64,000 nt of DNA, taken from positions 93,405,005 through 93,469,004 of the forward strand of contig CM041780.1 in the NCBI GenBank assembly GCA_023374045.1, read 5' to 3'. The notes beneath the pieces are model-generated. The model was not told where the DNA came from. It saw only the letters and a list, made by a program, of their open reading frames with translations, and ran no database searches. The translations under genes were made by a program, and so were the position numbers. Positions 23,801-35,730 of this stretch are shown in pieces (the stretch's first letter is position 1; every line of letters starts with the position of its first letter). The stretch comes from Limonium bicolor (Eukaryota > Streptophyta > Magnoliopsida > Caryophyllales > Plumbaginaceae).

Positions 23801-25317
23801 TTCACTAATCCTTTTAGTCTCGTTAACTTAACTGAGTTCCTTACTTCAACCATTCCTTGTAATCTCTAGCTCTTGTTTGATTTATACTGCTGACCGTAGA
23901 CGGAGTCGACTACCTCCCGTGTTTCGGACTCCACTCGTATACATATGTGGGGTACCATAATGATACATTGCTACCTACCCAACTAACCCATAAGTAGGTC
24001 TGTCAGGCCCACAAGCTCCTATCGAGTGCGGTCGTCCCACAATTCAGTTGGTACACTTGTAGTGTCCGTCACACGCCTAGGTGAAGTATTCTGTTGTCAA
24101 CTCCCTTATATTGTCCCGTGACAATATTCATTCCATGCTTCCCGAACTTACGAGGGAAAGTTTATCCACTGTTGTATCTTATCATCTGCCCTTGGTTTTA
24201 CTGGTTTGGTTTAAAAGAAGGTTGGAAAGAAGTGTTGGTTTGAAAGAGAATTTGGTTTTGAAAAGAAAAGGGTTTGAATAAATCTGGGTTGAAAGAAAAA
24301 TTCTCATGGTTCCACAACATCTTCTTACCTTAACCAAGTCTAGCTTCTTGCTGACTGGTGTACTTACAATTACAGGGTTAGGCTAACAGGCCCTTCCACT
24401 GTTATAACAATCACATTTAACTTTCTAGTACTTTACTAAGTACTTGTAGTGGTTATAAGTTTCCCGAACAGCCCTGTTATAGCAGCACTTGCTATGGCAA
24501 GTGCGCCATGCTAACTGGCTATCGGTTTAACACATACCAGTTTGGTATTGTTTTACCCATACTGTCATCAGTGGCCTTGTTGGCCCTCACTGATCTTGCT
24601 GCCTTGAATAATAATTCCACCGGATGGCTTCTCACTGTCTTTACATGATAATCACTAACTAGGGTGTTTCCCATTCTGGAAGACCCTTTTTTTTATTGTT
24701 TCCTCTTCGTAGCCCGTTCCACGCATTATCGTGGTTACTGAGACTTGTCTCTTGTTTGGGCACTACGTTGTAGTTCCTTTGTCGGTTTGTATATGCGTGA
24801 ACCGTTGGTGTATCACTTAACAACTGCGGTTCCGTAGACACTTGTCTCGGGTTCCATTAATCCATTTCTTGCCTGTTGCACGGTTGGTGCGTTGCAAGCT
24901 GGTTATCCTCGACTGCTCTGCATGTCGACCCAGGTTGCCGGAAATTCTATCCTCTTACACAAAATCCTTCATTCTTCGCTATTAAATGCGGTTAACACTG
25001 TTCAGATGGGGACCGTCTCCGGGATTCCCAACTTTCGGGATCTACCGTGTGACAGGTTCTCCGTACTCTAAAGGTATTCAATAACAGCCAGATCGGGTAT
25101 TCCCGAGTATGAGAGGACTTTCATCTCTCTGGCGTTGTTGCCCAAGTTATAAAACAGGATTGTGGAGGGTGGGATGGATATTGTAGGTTTCCAGTAGTCA
25201 CTGGTAGTTCCTAACTAGCGTATCTCTCACGCTATCACTCAACCCTTAACCCAAAGTACTAAAATCCTAACTCGGTACTTCCTAAGCTCGGTAATTCAGT
25301 CATCAGAGCGATACTTC

Positions 25318-25329
25318 GCTCTGATACCA
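25318..25329 (-). promoter_or_regulatory. Primer-binding site of element B (initiator tRNA-Met)
   Basis: The minus strand reads TGGTATCAGAGC, a perfect 12-base complement of the initiator tRNA-Met 3' end, separated from the 5' LTR end by AAAAG. It sets the direction of the element. Confidence 0.95.
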
Positions 25330-25334
25330 CTTTT

Positions 25335-28300
25335 TGTAACACCCATCCAACAACAAATACATAACAACAATCTGCAGCGGAATACACAACTCATCAATTA
25401 ACTCAACTCGCTGGTGTTACACGCCGTTAACCACCCACGTGGCTAACAAGGCCAATACACATACATTGTACCGGTCTGATGGGCTAAATTCCCGAGTGAC
25501 TACACATTACTATGCCTTTCCATTAACAACAACACAACGTACACCTTTCAACTATACCGAGTATTTATAAACTGATGCCGACAACAATTTCGGTCTTACT
25601 ACACCTACTGTATACATACACTTAAATGATTACCCATGTACGACGACTACCCGTCCTACTCTCGAACTGCTTCCAGCACTTCGTACCTGAAATAGGAAAA
25701 GAAGAGAAAGGGTGGCCCCCAAGGGGCTCAGCACCTTTGCTGGTATGGTAATCCCGCAGCCCACATGCTACCGGGCCACGCACAACTAATTGTCGTCTTA
25801 GCATGCGGTTGATTATTTTTAAATCATGCATGCAACTGTAAACACACAACACATAATCATTTCGCCTCAACGGGCTCAACAAACGGATAATATATCCTTA
25901 CTTAATAAGTCACTCAAGGTATTCAATATCCCTAGAGTGTTCCTCCTCTAATGGAGCTACTTCCTTAACAGACGACACTTACCCTTAAATCGGGTTATCC
26001 TTAAACGCCTCTTTTCTCAAACTGGGATTCATATCCGTGATCCACATACTCCACATTTTACAACATATAACATACACTACATAACAACACTTAACAACAC
26101 TTTGCACGTTTCCACGTGCACAACATAACACCGCAATAGATATTGCATCACAACAAAATACATAACATAACGGGAATGGTTCTCTTAGGAACCGACCCAA
26201 ACATTGTTTATACACTGGTGAGCCTAGAGAATGTTGCCAGTCTCATGATAAGCTCGTTATACAATAGCAACAACACTCATTACCGTCCTAATAGTCGGAC
26301 GAGTAACTTAAGTTAAGGCGGTTCGGGTTTGGAGGCCCGAACACACCACACAAACACATGTTCCCCCTAAACCGATCATAAGTCAGAATAGCTAAGCTTT
26401 GGAATAAGCTAATGGGAGATCATAACCCGTGAGGGAAACAACCATAACAGAGAGAAGGGTAAGGCTAAGAAGGATACCCACTCCCAAACAACGCGCGACC
26501 GGCCAAACCGGATTCCTCACCACTGTTAGTACATACTTACTTTAGAATATTAGTTAGAACCCCACTATGGAGTCTATCATAACTACACACCATGCAGTAT
26601 TACAACTGGGTTAAACACACAAGGGAGATCCCTACATTCACATACCCATATCACACAATTAACACACGCATAGCCGTGGTTAGTACGTCCCATGGTTCGG
26701 GTCGTTTACTCCTACGAATACCGAACTCTCATGTGATCCTAGACTCAGTCAACTTAAGGTTAACACTTCCGAGGTTAAATGGTATCGGAGTTGTACACGC
26801 CACATAAATGAATTACTGTAAACTCATTACATGTTTAATCTTACAACGTGGCAAACATACAGAAAAACACATTGGCATACAAGCCGGTGTAATCCGGTAG
26901 GACCAGGTTGCAAGAAAACCATACCTGTCACCGGAGTCCACTTTACCACGTCCACTTATGTTCCTCGAGCGATTCTCGAACAACTGTTAACATCACATGT
27001 GTTTTTATTAACATCGGGGTTTGCTTGATTATTTAATGTCTAATGCTTAACTTTCCCCGTTAACTTAGTTACATCACTTTACATTTTAACTTGTTTTACT
27101 TTTACATTTTGATACAACCTTTCACCCACTTAATTGCCATTTAAAACTCACCTAACATGTCCTTAACAACCTTATAACATCATTACCTATCAATCCCCAT
27201 CATTACATATCATTTCATAACCTTTAACAACATTTTTGGTCCGACCGGACTTGCCGACCGGACTTACCCAAGTCCGGTCGATTCCAGAACACATTTCCGT
27301 CAAAATTTTTCTACTCCGACCGGACTTGTAAGTCCGGTCCTATGTCCGGTCCATTCCAGAAACTAATTCCCGCAGGGTAAACTGGGCCCGACCGAACTTG
27401 CAAGTCCGGTCGCAAGTCCGGTCTGCCCCAGATCTTTGTTTTCCTTTTTACATTCAACTCCAAACTTCACCCCATATATCCTAGTATACCCTAACCTCAT
27501 TTGGGCACTTCAAACACACCTTTATCCATGTGCTAAACTCTTTAATTCACTCACCAAAACCATTTTATCATTCACAAACTTCTTACAAAGTTCCTAGCAC
27601 TTGGGGTGTTTTCTCCTTAAGATTTATAAGTGGTAGTTCACCAATAATGACCACTACACCAAGGTGTTTCCTCTACACCTTATCATCTTCTCTCAACTTC
27701 TTTTCTTACTAACTAAACCTCCTTTTTCACATCTTACCTAAGCATCATTTATTCCATGGATATCAACATTATCTAAACCTTAAACAACTCCTCCAAGACT
27801 TAAATACACTCTCAAAACACACATTGAACTCCTAGAACTTCCAAGATAACACCTAAATCCTTGCATCACTCTAAATCACCTTAATACATGTTTTCTTCTC
27901 AAGTAAACATTTGTTCACCTTTAACACTTCCTAGTTCACCAAGACCATTTAAAACACTTAGAACTTCTTACACATTTTCCCAAATTTGGCCATAGCTTCT
28001 CTTGTTTTTACTCACATCCAAACACTTAGGTTTTTACCTTATTTCATTCAAGAACACCTAAAATCCATCAAACACATTTTTATACACAAACTTCACACAT
28101 TTAGCACTACATCACATATAGTGCATAACTTAAATTGCTTGGCACTTAGGCCCTTAAATAACATGGCTCTTAGGCCCTTAAATTGCATAAACTCTAAACA
28201 CTGAATTTCCCACATAAGTAATGCCTTTGACCTGCAAATACACCCAACAATACATATGCCCTTAATAAACTCCTTGAGAGCATTTCACTAGCTCATTCAC

Positions 28301-29832
28301 CATTGGCTCCTTAGGTATTTTATTAAGCAAATCAAGCTCATTTTCCTAAGGCATTTAAACTACATTGAGATAGTTGGTTTACCTCTTTCTCCTCATAACT
28401 TCTTTATTGTTTCCATGTAAAACCGGTGGGATGTTTGGTTGTTTGTCAACTTCTAAACAATGTACACATAATAGAATGAGTATTCAAGCATCATGCTTCA
28501 TCTCATTGTAAACCCTAGTTACATATATTGTTTTAAGGTATTAAAATGATTGTTTTACCTTGGAATGGAAAGAGAGCTTGAATGAGTATCAAGAGAGGAC
28601 TCCACCTAGTCCATGAAAGCTTGGAATGAAGCTAGAACAAGCCAATATAAGAGCACCATTAATGGTGAATTTTCGGACAACAACAAAACATGGAGGAAAT
28701 GTCATTTTTCTTTGAGTTTCCTCACCTTGAAGCAATGGAGAATGACAAGGCATGAAAATATGAGCTCAAGCTCCTTCAATGGTGAATCTTCATGGCACCA
28801 AAATGGAGTTCTTGAAGATTTGAAAAGATAGGAATGAAGAGCTTACTCTAACTAAGACAACGGTAGTCTCGAAATTAAATTCGGAGCATGGAATCATAAG
28901 TTACAAGTAAAAGGAGATGGGATATGAATGGTTCTGTTGGAGAACGAGATTTAGAAGGGAGGATGAAGATAGGTGACGGTGGGAGCAAGGAGAAATGAAG
29001 GAAAAGTGAGGAGAGGGTAAGCTTTGGAGATATTTATGTTTTAAGGCAAAAAGTAACCTTTTACTTACTTTTCTTTCTTTCTTTTAATTGGCTGACTTGG
29101 TATGGTGACTCACCCTCTAAAAACCGTGCCCCCTTTAATATATAACATATATATGGCCTTTGTTAACCAATTTAATTACTTATAACAACATATGTTACAA
29201 ACTAGCTTATTTTAGTTACTATTCACTAAAACAAGGCACATAGATGTGAAATTTTTGATTTCCCATTGATATAGACTTCCAAATGTGATACTATATAGTA
29301 CACATGTTAATTAAAGAGTAATGATGGACATTTAGCCATTCAAACTCATTTACAAGACAATTTTTCAAAAACGTGCTTTAAGACTCCTTAAAGCACTTTT
29401 TGTGTTTTAACTTGTTTTCAAGCTTGGTTTTCTTTGGTAATTGATTTAATATGTTCATTAACATATTTATAAGGTATAGGTATGACCATTAGGTCTTATA
29501 CAAATTTATCCCAAGCTTAGAGCACATTTTTGCTCATATTGACTTTAAGGTATTTCCTTGTGTTTTATTTGGTTTAACTGTCCACCAAGGTTTCCTAAGG
29601 ACTTATTTAGCCTTATTAAATCATAATTAAATGTTATTAAGTCTTGGTAGGCTCTTTGGGTCCTAACCAAGTTCACTCATAGCTTAGAGCATGTTTTTGC
29701 TCATACCGTGTCTTAGTGCTTTATTGCATTTACTATGGTTTAAATTGTTCACTGATGTTTCTAAGGCACTTTTTAGCCTTTATATAACCTAGTTTGATAT
29801 TTAAACCACATATCAAGGTTTGGGGTATTTCA
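25335..29832 (-). mobile_element. 5' LTR of element B (right copy)
   Basis: The LTR is 4498 bp with intact TG and CA ends on the plus strand (TGTAACACCC ... GGGTATTTCA). It carries the CCAC-loop hairpin at 25426-25447, the triplet array at 27242-27423 and a T-rich segment 27059-27240 that corresponds to the anomalous tract of the left copy. As the 5' LTR it would hold the promoter; I cannot place the transcription start with confidence. Confidence 0.93.
27242..27423. repeat. Hairpin-triplet array, element B right LTR (3 units)
   Basis: Sequence-identical counterpart of the array at 17878-18059: word CGACCGGACTT with its reverse complement, three units, same 75/72-bp spacing and ATTCCAGAA spacers. 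Confidence 0.9.
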
Positions 29833-30826
29833 ATTTAATAGAGAAGATGAATAATTAGCATTAATCCAGAAACAATCCGATACAATCTCATAATCAAATT
29901 GCAGAAATTCTAACTAACTTGTATCCATTACGAACAACCCTTCCCCAGAGTTATCCTTACTAGCCAGACATATCAAAGAAGCGAATGAATACAGTCAAAA
30001 GAGAATTCATCTAAGGAAAGAAAAACTCCCAAATTGAGTAGCTATCCAGACTCGGAGATTTGTTGGCGCAAGGTTGAAGACGATGTTTGACTCCCTTCTG
30101 GAAATTCTCCTCAACGATGACAATGATGCGCTTGATGAATATGGATGAGAGTGAAGCTGATGTTGATGAAGGGGGATGAGTGGAAGAGCGTTGTTGAAGA
30201 GCGTAAGAGTGTCGTGATGTAATGATATCCTCCCTCAACTCTGATTAGGTCACTTATATAAAGTTTCTCCCACTTTTTCCTTCAAAACGCCGAACTTCTG
30301 TGGACAATTTAGTCGCGTCCGAACATTGGGCCGACCTTCAATGTTCGGACACTTCGTTTTGAGCGCTTTAATTTCAAAAGTCTCGACTTGTGTCCGAACT
30401 TCAACGTTCGGACACAAGTTCAGACATGCAGGGTAGAGCAGAGTTTCGACTTCTTCATTGTGAGTCTCGAACCATGTCCTAACTTGAAAGTTCGGACTGA
30501 AGTTCGGACACTTCGTCAGGCACAGCACTCGAACTCTCGACTTGTGTCAGAGCTTGGATGTTCGGACACAAGCTCGGACACGCCTTCAAAATCTTCCAAA
30601 TTCTTCGTTCTGACTCCAATTTGATCCCCGTCTGTTGCATCATCACCCTCATGAGCTAAGCTACGGTTTTCTTGGCCTTTTCCTACATTTGACACATAAA
30701 AAGGTATCAACTCTCATTGAACAAGAAACCAAGGGAAAACGTAAGATAAGTGTGGAATATCATTAATACAGGTGCAAAAATTAGACGTTTAAGACCACTA
30801 AAACCATGCATATTTGACACTTATTA
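29833..30826 (-). mobile_element. Element G, 3' LTR, second piece
   Basis: Begins with the duplicated ATTTA and continues the LTR split by element B; matches 31834-32830. It ends CACTTATTA where the sister ends CACTTATCA. The combined LTR length without the insertion is about 1.38 kb. It contains a four-unit hairpin array at 30317-30584. Confidence 0.85.
30317..30584. repeat. Hairpin-triplet array of element G, left LTR (4 units)
   Basis: Word GTCCGAACTT with AAGTTCGGAC. Units start at 30317, 30392, 30476 and 30546 (intervals 75, 84, 70). Units 2-4 follow X-X'-X'. The spacer before each of units 2-4 contains CTCGA. Some words carry single mutations (GTCCTAACTT, GTCAGAGCTT) that are intact in the sister array. 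Confidence 0.88.
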
Positions 30827-31440
30827 AACCTCCTCACACTTAACCTTTGCTTGTCCTCAAGCAAAACAGAAGTAAGATACCTCAAAATGTCTTAGTACCA
30901 AACCTTGGGATTGCACAAGATAAAAGGGAGTTAAGCCATAATAACAACCCAAGAATCAATCTGCTCTTAACTGTATATCTTTTAAACAGTGAAGCAAGCT
31001 TTAAAACAAAAAAAGAAAATTATGAAGAAGTCAGATCACATAGTCAAAACACAGAGTAACTCGGAACCTTCCAACTGTTTCTCTTCTCAAACCCATGGAT
31101 GACAAGGGGTGTGAAGTACTGCCCTATTCCACAACACCTTTGAACACCACACACTCATGATTTAATTAAAGGATTTGCAATAAACATAAAACTTTAGAGA
31201 GCCTCCTCTTTTTTTTCTCTTGCATATATTTTGCAAACAAGGAATATGATATACTAAAAACTAAATTAATTAAACCTAGAAAATAATAAATCAAAGTCCT
31301 ATCAGGTTGCAAAAATCCCGGTTGCAATAGTATAGCTAACAGAAGCAACCGGGAATCAATCCACGGGACTTGAAGAAATAAGCCTAATCCTAAGAAAACT
31401 GGAAATTTATGGGGGTTGTGAATTGTTTTTGTGATTGAAT
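30827..31440 (-). mobile_element. Element G internal region (Athila/Tat-like, non-coding remnant)
   Basis: Only about 0.6 kb separates the two LTRs. The left edge on the minus strand reads GCTTGAGGACAAGCAAAGG followed by GTGTGAGGAGG and the LTR, the usual end of plant Athila/Tat-group Ty3/gypsy elements before the polypurine tract. Toward the right LTR the minus strand has GGATTGATTCCCGGTTGC, resembling the leader of such elements, but I do not find a confident PBS. No coding sequence remains, so this is an internally deleted, non-autonomous element on the minus strand. Confidence 0.65.
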
Positions 31441-32830
31441 TGAGTATAAGCAAATCAAAATCTAAATGAACGATTAATGAAAGTAAATTGATAAGTTCAA
31501 TAAAATGAATGGTACTCCGGGTTTGGGTTGTTCTTTACTGGATAAATCTAGCCAAACCTGCAGTTTATTTATGAGAAACGGATAGGCCAATTCTTAGACT
31601 CTCTTCGATCCTAAATCCTAGTTAAAGGAAGAGTTCACCTATCAGAACATGTCAACTCTAATCTAGAAGCTGACAAAACACATATAGGCGGAATACGTGC
31701 GAAGAATTATTAGCATTTGCAGGGAAAAATTATCTGTCCGACTAATTTTTCCATAAATCTCTAGATTAATTTGAACTTCTTGTTAATCACCTTATCTGAT
31801 CATAACAAGATTCGCAAAACGACTCTATAAACGCGCAAATTTAATAGAGAAGATGAATGATTAGCATTAATCCAAAAACAATCTGATACAATCTCATAAT
31901 CAAATTACAGAAATTCTAACTAACTTGTATCCATTACGAACAACCCTTCCCCAGAGTTATCCTTACTAGCCAGACATATCAAAGAAGCGAATGAATACAG
32001 TCAAAAGAGAATTCATCTAAGGAAAGAAAATCTCCCAAATTGAGTAGCTATCCAGACTCGAAGATTTGCTGGCGCAAGGTTGAAGATGATGGTTGACTCC
32101 CTTCTGGCAATGCTCCTCAACGATGACAATGATGCGCTTGATGAATGTGGATGAGAGTGAAGCATATGTTGATGAAGGGGGATGAGTGGAAGAGTATTGT
32201 TGAAGAGCGTAAGAGTGTCGTGATGTAATGATATCCTCCCTCAACTCTGATTAGGTCATTTATATAAAGTTTCTCCCACTTTTTCCTTCAAAATGCTGAA
32301 CTTCTGTTGACAATTTAGTCGTGTCCTAACATTGGTCCGACCTTCAATTTTCGGACACTTCGTTTTGAGCGCTTCAATTTCAAAAGTCTCGACTTGTGTC
32401 CGAACTTCAACGTTCGGACACAAGTTCGGACATGCAGCGTAGAGCCGAGTTTTGACTTCTTCGTTGTGAGTCTTGAACCATGTCCAAACTTCGAAGTTCG
32501 GACTGAAGTTCGGACACTTCGTCAGGCACGCACTCGAACTCTCGACTTGTGTCCGAGCTTGGATGTTCGGACACAAGCTCGGACACGCCTTCAAAATCTT
32601 CCAAATTCTTCGTTCTGACTCCAATTTGATCCCCGTCTGTTGCATCATCACCCTCATGAGCTAAGCTACGGTTTCTTGGCCTTTTCCTACATTTGACACA
32701 CAAAAAGGTATCAACTCTCATTGAACAAGAAACCAAGGGAAAACGTAAGATAAGTGTGGAATATCATTAATACAGGTGCAAAAATTAGACATTTAAGACC
32801 ACTAAAACCATGCATATTTCACACTTATCA
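31441..32830 (-). mobile_element. Element G, 5' LTR (intact copy)
   Basis: The LTR is 1390 bp from TGAGTATAAG to CACTTATCA, highly similar to the two pieces at 15593-15978 and 29833-30826. It preserves the uninterrupted insertion site of element B near 31838. The right flank 32831 onward does not match the left flank of element G, so no target duplication is visible. Confidence 0.82.
32323..32590. repeat. Hairpin-triplet array of element G, right LTR (4 units)
   Basis: Counterpart of 30317-30584 with units at 32323, 32398, 32482 and 32551 (intervals 75, 84, 69). The words in units 2 and 4 are cleaner than in the other LTR (GTCCGAACTT, GTCCGAGCTT). Confidence 0.88.
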
Positions 32831-33113
32831 TGCATGTGCACTTCTATCAGCCTCTGCCTTATTTCTTCACTTCTTCCAAACACCACATTATAGAGGTGGC
32901 TTTCTTCGGTGGGGTGCAGGTCGAGTTTTTAGAAGGTGATGGCGGCGGGAGGCACCATGCTCTACGATTGGTCATTGCTCTCTTGATGGCAACTTTAACC
33001 CTCTCTCCAAGGATTAAATGCTTTATTTTGGTTAAAACAATGGTTGTCCTCTTCATTAGCTGTTTTGATGACATCTTTTCCAGCACCAAGAAGAAATGAG
33101 GCTAGTTGTTTTG

Positions 33114-33266
33114 ACTACGTCATCGTTTCCTCATGATGTTCCTCATTCGGTGGTTCATGTTAGTTCATTTAGGCCGGTGCAAATCGACAATGATGACTGT
33201 GGACTTTTTGTTTGTATTGATAACACCTGTAAGATGGGATTTCTTGCAATAAAGTGTGTCCGATAG
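33114..33266 (+). pseudogene. Ulp1-type (C48) SUMO protease fragment
   Basis: A short open frame ends in the sequence VQIDNDDCGLFVCIDN (33177-33224), which matches the catalytic-cysteine motif of Ulp1-family proteases (a Q about six residues before DCG, then FVC). The upstream histidine and aspartate parts of the catalytic triad are not recognisable and a stop follows at about 33264. Ulp1-like domains are often carried by plant Mutator-like and CACTA transposons, and this fragment lies in transposon-derived surroundings. It could equally be a relic of a host gene. The motif is seen; the origin is inference. Confidence 0.5.
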
Positions 33267-33742
33267 AGAACCAACGCTTGTAGTATTTTAGTAGCCTAGT
33301 GCAGTTGATGAACATGTTGGTCATCATTTCACAACAACACCCAGGAGATATCTTGTAGTCACATGAGGGATTTATCCTTAACTTCCTAGTTGTCAGTTGG
33401 CTTATTAATTTGCAGACTAAGTCTCTTAAACCATGTGACAGTTTGTCCTTTGCCTTGCTACTTATGCAAAAGCCCATGAGGCTTAACTTGCCCATAGTTT
33501 TGGTTTTATATCAGACGGATAAAATTTTTGTAGGTGGATTTTAGGCCTTGGTTTGGTACCAGGATAGTTGTGTTACTTAGTTTTAGTTTGGAGTGTGCTT
33601 TGACGTGGAATCTGTGTACTTATCTTAAGTAATCATCACGATAATAAATATTAGTAGTAGTGTTACTTTGAAAAAAACATAAATGAGTCATACCTAGTGA
33701 AATGGACTATACAATTTTAATAATATATTTTAAAAACTAATA

Positions 33743-33814
33743 CTTCCACAGATTCAAAATACCAGTCATTCCAAATTTATCACTAAAATAACAGATATTT
33801 TGAATAGGAGGGAG
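33743..33814. mobile_element. Stowaway-like MITE
   Basis: 72 bp flanked by TA at both sides. The left end CTTCCACAGATTCAAAAT and the right end ATTTTGAATAGGAGGGAG are imperfect inverted repeats of the CTCCCTCC type characteristic of Stowaway (Tc1/mariner) MITEs. Confidence 0.75.
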
Positions 33815-35088
33815 TATTATAGTTCACATTTCTATAAGTATTATATGGTCTACCTTATCTAATTATCCTATTTTGTTAAATTATAGAAGGCAAATTTTTG
33901 GATGTTCATGATATGGTATCAACATTACATGGTACATCTCAATTCTTTTGGTTCAAAAGCTTGATAATGAAGAATCTAGAAACTCTTACAATGGACTTAA
34001 ACTTAATACCAAGAGAAAAAGGTAGGGCGAGAGAAATTTTCTCTCCATCATGATAGGTAAAGATGACTTATGTCATCCTCTCATTTTTTTGTTGTTGCTT
34101 TTTTTTTACAATGTCACGGCACATGCCACATAACTAAGTGACCCTATTTTATTTTTAGCATTTCAAGAGAAATTGGCGTCCACTATGACACATTTGATAA
34201 TTGAACAATTTGATAATTAAAATAAAAATTGTTAAATGTCGACTTTTTTTAGAAGATTCAAAGTTTTACCTTATCTTTATTTCCTTAAAAATCATTGATT
34301 AATACCTAACTAAATCGCAAATTTCATAATTAGCTATTAGAAAGTTGTTAGAAGACAGAAGAGGTCATGTGATTGTAGTTTAGTGTGATTCCTACCTAAA
34401 TATCAAGCTTCCAAAGATGTCATCTTTCTTTGCTGAATCTCCCTAGCTTTTGCTTCGATTGTGATGATGACGACAGCTGCTTCCACGCTTTTAGTGGTCT
34501 TTCTGGAGGCTTCTCCTTCCTATGGCAACACTTCGATGTTGCAATGCTTGGGAGAGGTGACTGACTAAGAGTTATGGTTTCTTTGATTTGTTGAGTGATT
34601 TTGTGGGGTAAATGAAACAATTTTGTGGGACATTCTTTGAGCTTCAATGTGTGCATTTGACCTTGGAAATTGTAGTTTTTATAAGCCAATGCATAGGCAT
34701 ATGGTTGAGGTCATTAAAAATCATAAAATCTCATTTCCTTGTTGGTTAAGTAGATGTTGAATCAAGAATATACATGTGGGAGAATGTTATAATATCATAT
34801 TTTGGTGTTAAAATTGAAGTGGATAAGGTTAAAAGTGAAAAGTGTTATTTTATTACGAAATTCAAAAGTAAAATTGAAGATTATGAGGTCTCCTTGGTTG
34901 TTATAGTGAAAATATAGAAAAAGTTGAATTTCATAAGTGGAGCATATTTTTTGGGTGGAAGGAATATTTTTTAAGAGAACTTTTGCGTGAAATCAAGTAA
35001 TAAATGAAAACGAGTGCTTAAAAAAGTGTCTTATGATAATTTCACTTTTATTTTATCGAAAGTATAAATTTATGAGCTTGGGTCAATA
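33815..35088. other. AT-rich sequence without recognised gene
   Basis: No ORF with protein-like features. Short open frames, including one of 89 codons at 34420-34689 on the minus strand, have no recognisable motif. Nothing repeated was noticed apart from T- and A-runs. Confidence 0.6.
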
Positions 35089-35730
35089 CATAGGAATTTT
35101 TAAGCTCAATTGGGGCAACAAAAATTGCACTAATAGATCGAAATTTTGCTCTAACAGTATATTTGGTGCAAGATTAATATTGCACCCAAGATGCACTAAT
35201 TGATTCGCTACTGTAACCTCTTTGGTGTAAATTTAAGGCTTGCCCTATTTGTGATACCCTATTAGTGCAACAAATGTTGCACCAATTGATGAAATACAAG
35301 CAGGGCAAAATAAGGTCGCACTAATAGATAGCAATCAGTTAGGGCAAGGTACATGTAATGTCTGTTTGATAAACAACAAAGGGAGCGAGTTCACATGTTG
35401 CCCCATTTGATCTTGTAGCACCGTAGCACTTGTACTCTACAAACGGGGCGCCAATAACAGTTGCACATTTGATGGCTAACAAATAGTGCGATTCTGGAAG
35501 GTTGCACTATTTGTATATAACTAATAGAGCAACTTTTTAGTAATTGCACTGTTTTGTACTTAACAAATAGTGTGACAGAAAAATCTTGCACTATTTGAGG
35601 CTGAACACTAGGAGCAAAACAAATGTATTGCCCTATTTTGATGTTCTTCAATTATGAATATATAGTGCAACTATAATTTCTTGCTTTATTTGATGCTATA
35701 TTTGGGGCAAAAATAGATGCCCTAATTGAT
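35089..35730. repeat. Left subterminal array of TGCA-type hairpin motifs
   Basis: About a dozen degenerate units of roughly 50-60 bp, each with a TAGTGCRA half and an inverted TTGCACTA half, many followed by (A)TTTGAT or AATTGAT. The clearest hairpin is TGCAAC-AAAT-GTTGCA near 35268. Confidence 0.7.

Larger units (their letters stand above)
20468..25334 (-). mobile_element. Internal domain of element B (non-coding, hairpin-rich)
   Basis: 4867 bp without recognisable protein sequence on either strand. Clear hairpins include 21817-21834 (GATTACG, loop CCCA), 21871-21886 (GAAGT/ACTTC), 21940-21956 (GGTTTAG, loop TTC), 21970-21987 (AGAGTTT, loop GTTT), 22318-22332 (TCGAC/GTCGA), 22341-22366 (9-bp stem with one bulge), 23226-23238 (TGAGC, loop TGC) and 23259-23274 (TGTAC/GTACA). 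Element A has hairpins at the matching places with altered sequence. A role in RNA packaging, dimerisation or recognition by helper proteins is conceivable but not shown by the sequence. Confidence 0.8.
15979..29832 (-). mobile_element. Element B: complete LARD-like LTR retrotransposon, 13.85 kb
   Basis: A full-length, protein-less LTR element: left LTR 15979-20467, internal domain 20468-25334, right LTR 25335-29832, flanked by the 5-bp duplication ATTTA. The PBS lies beside the right LTR and the polypurine tract beside the left LTR, so it reads on the minus strand. Neither strand of the internal domain has an ORF above about 77 codons. The two LTRs are nearly identical over 18060-20467 versus 27424-29832 (a handful of differences, mostly 1-nt indels), implying a recent insertion. 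Ty3/gypsy ancestry is suggested by the remnant reading FEDEVHLRG just before the polypurine tract. Enzymes must have come from a helper element not present here. Confidence 0.92.

Noticed and set aside
30250..32736. ORFs with repeated CPNxxVRTQVxT peptides on both strands
   Set aside because: They are translations of the palindromic hairpin arrays of element G; palindromes give similar peptides on both strands.
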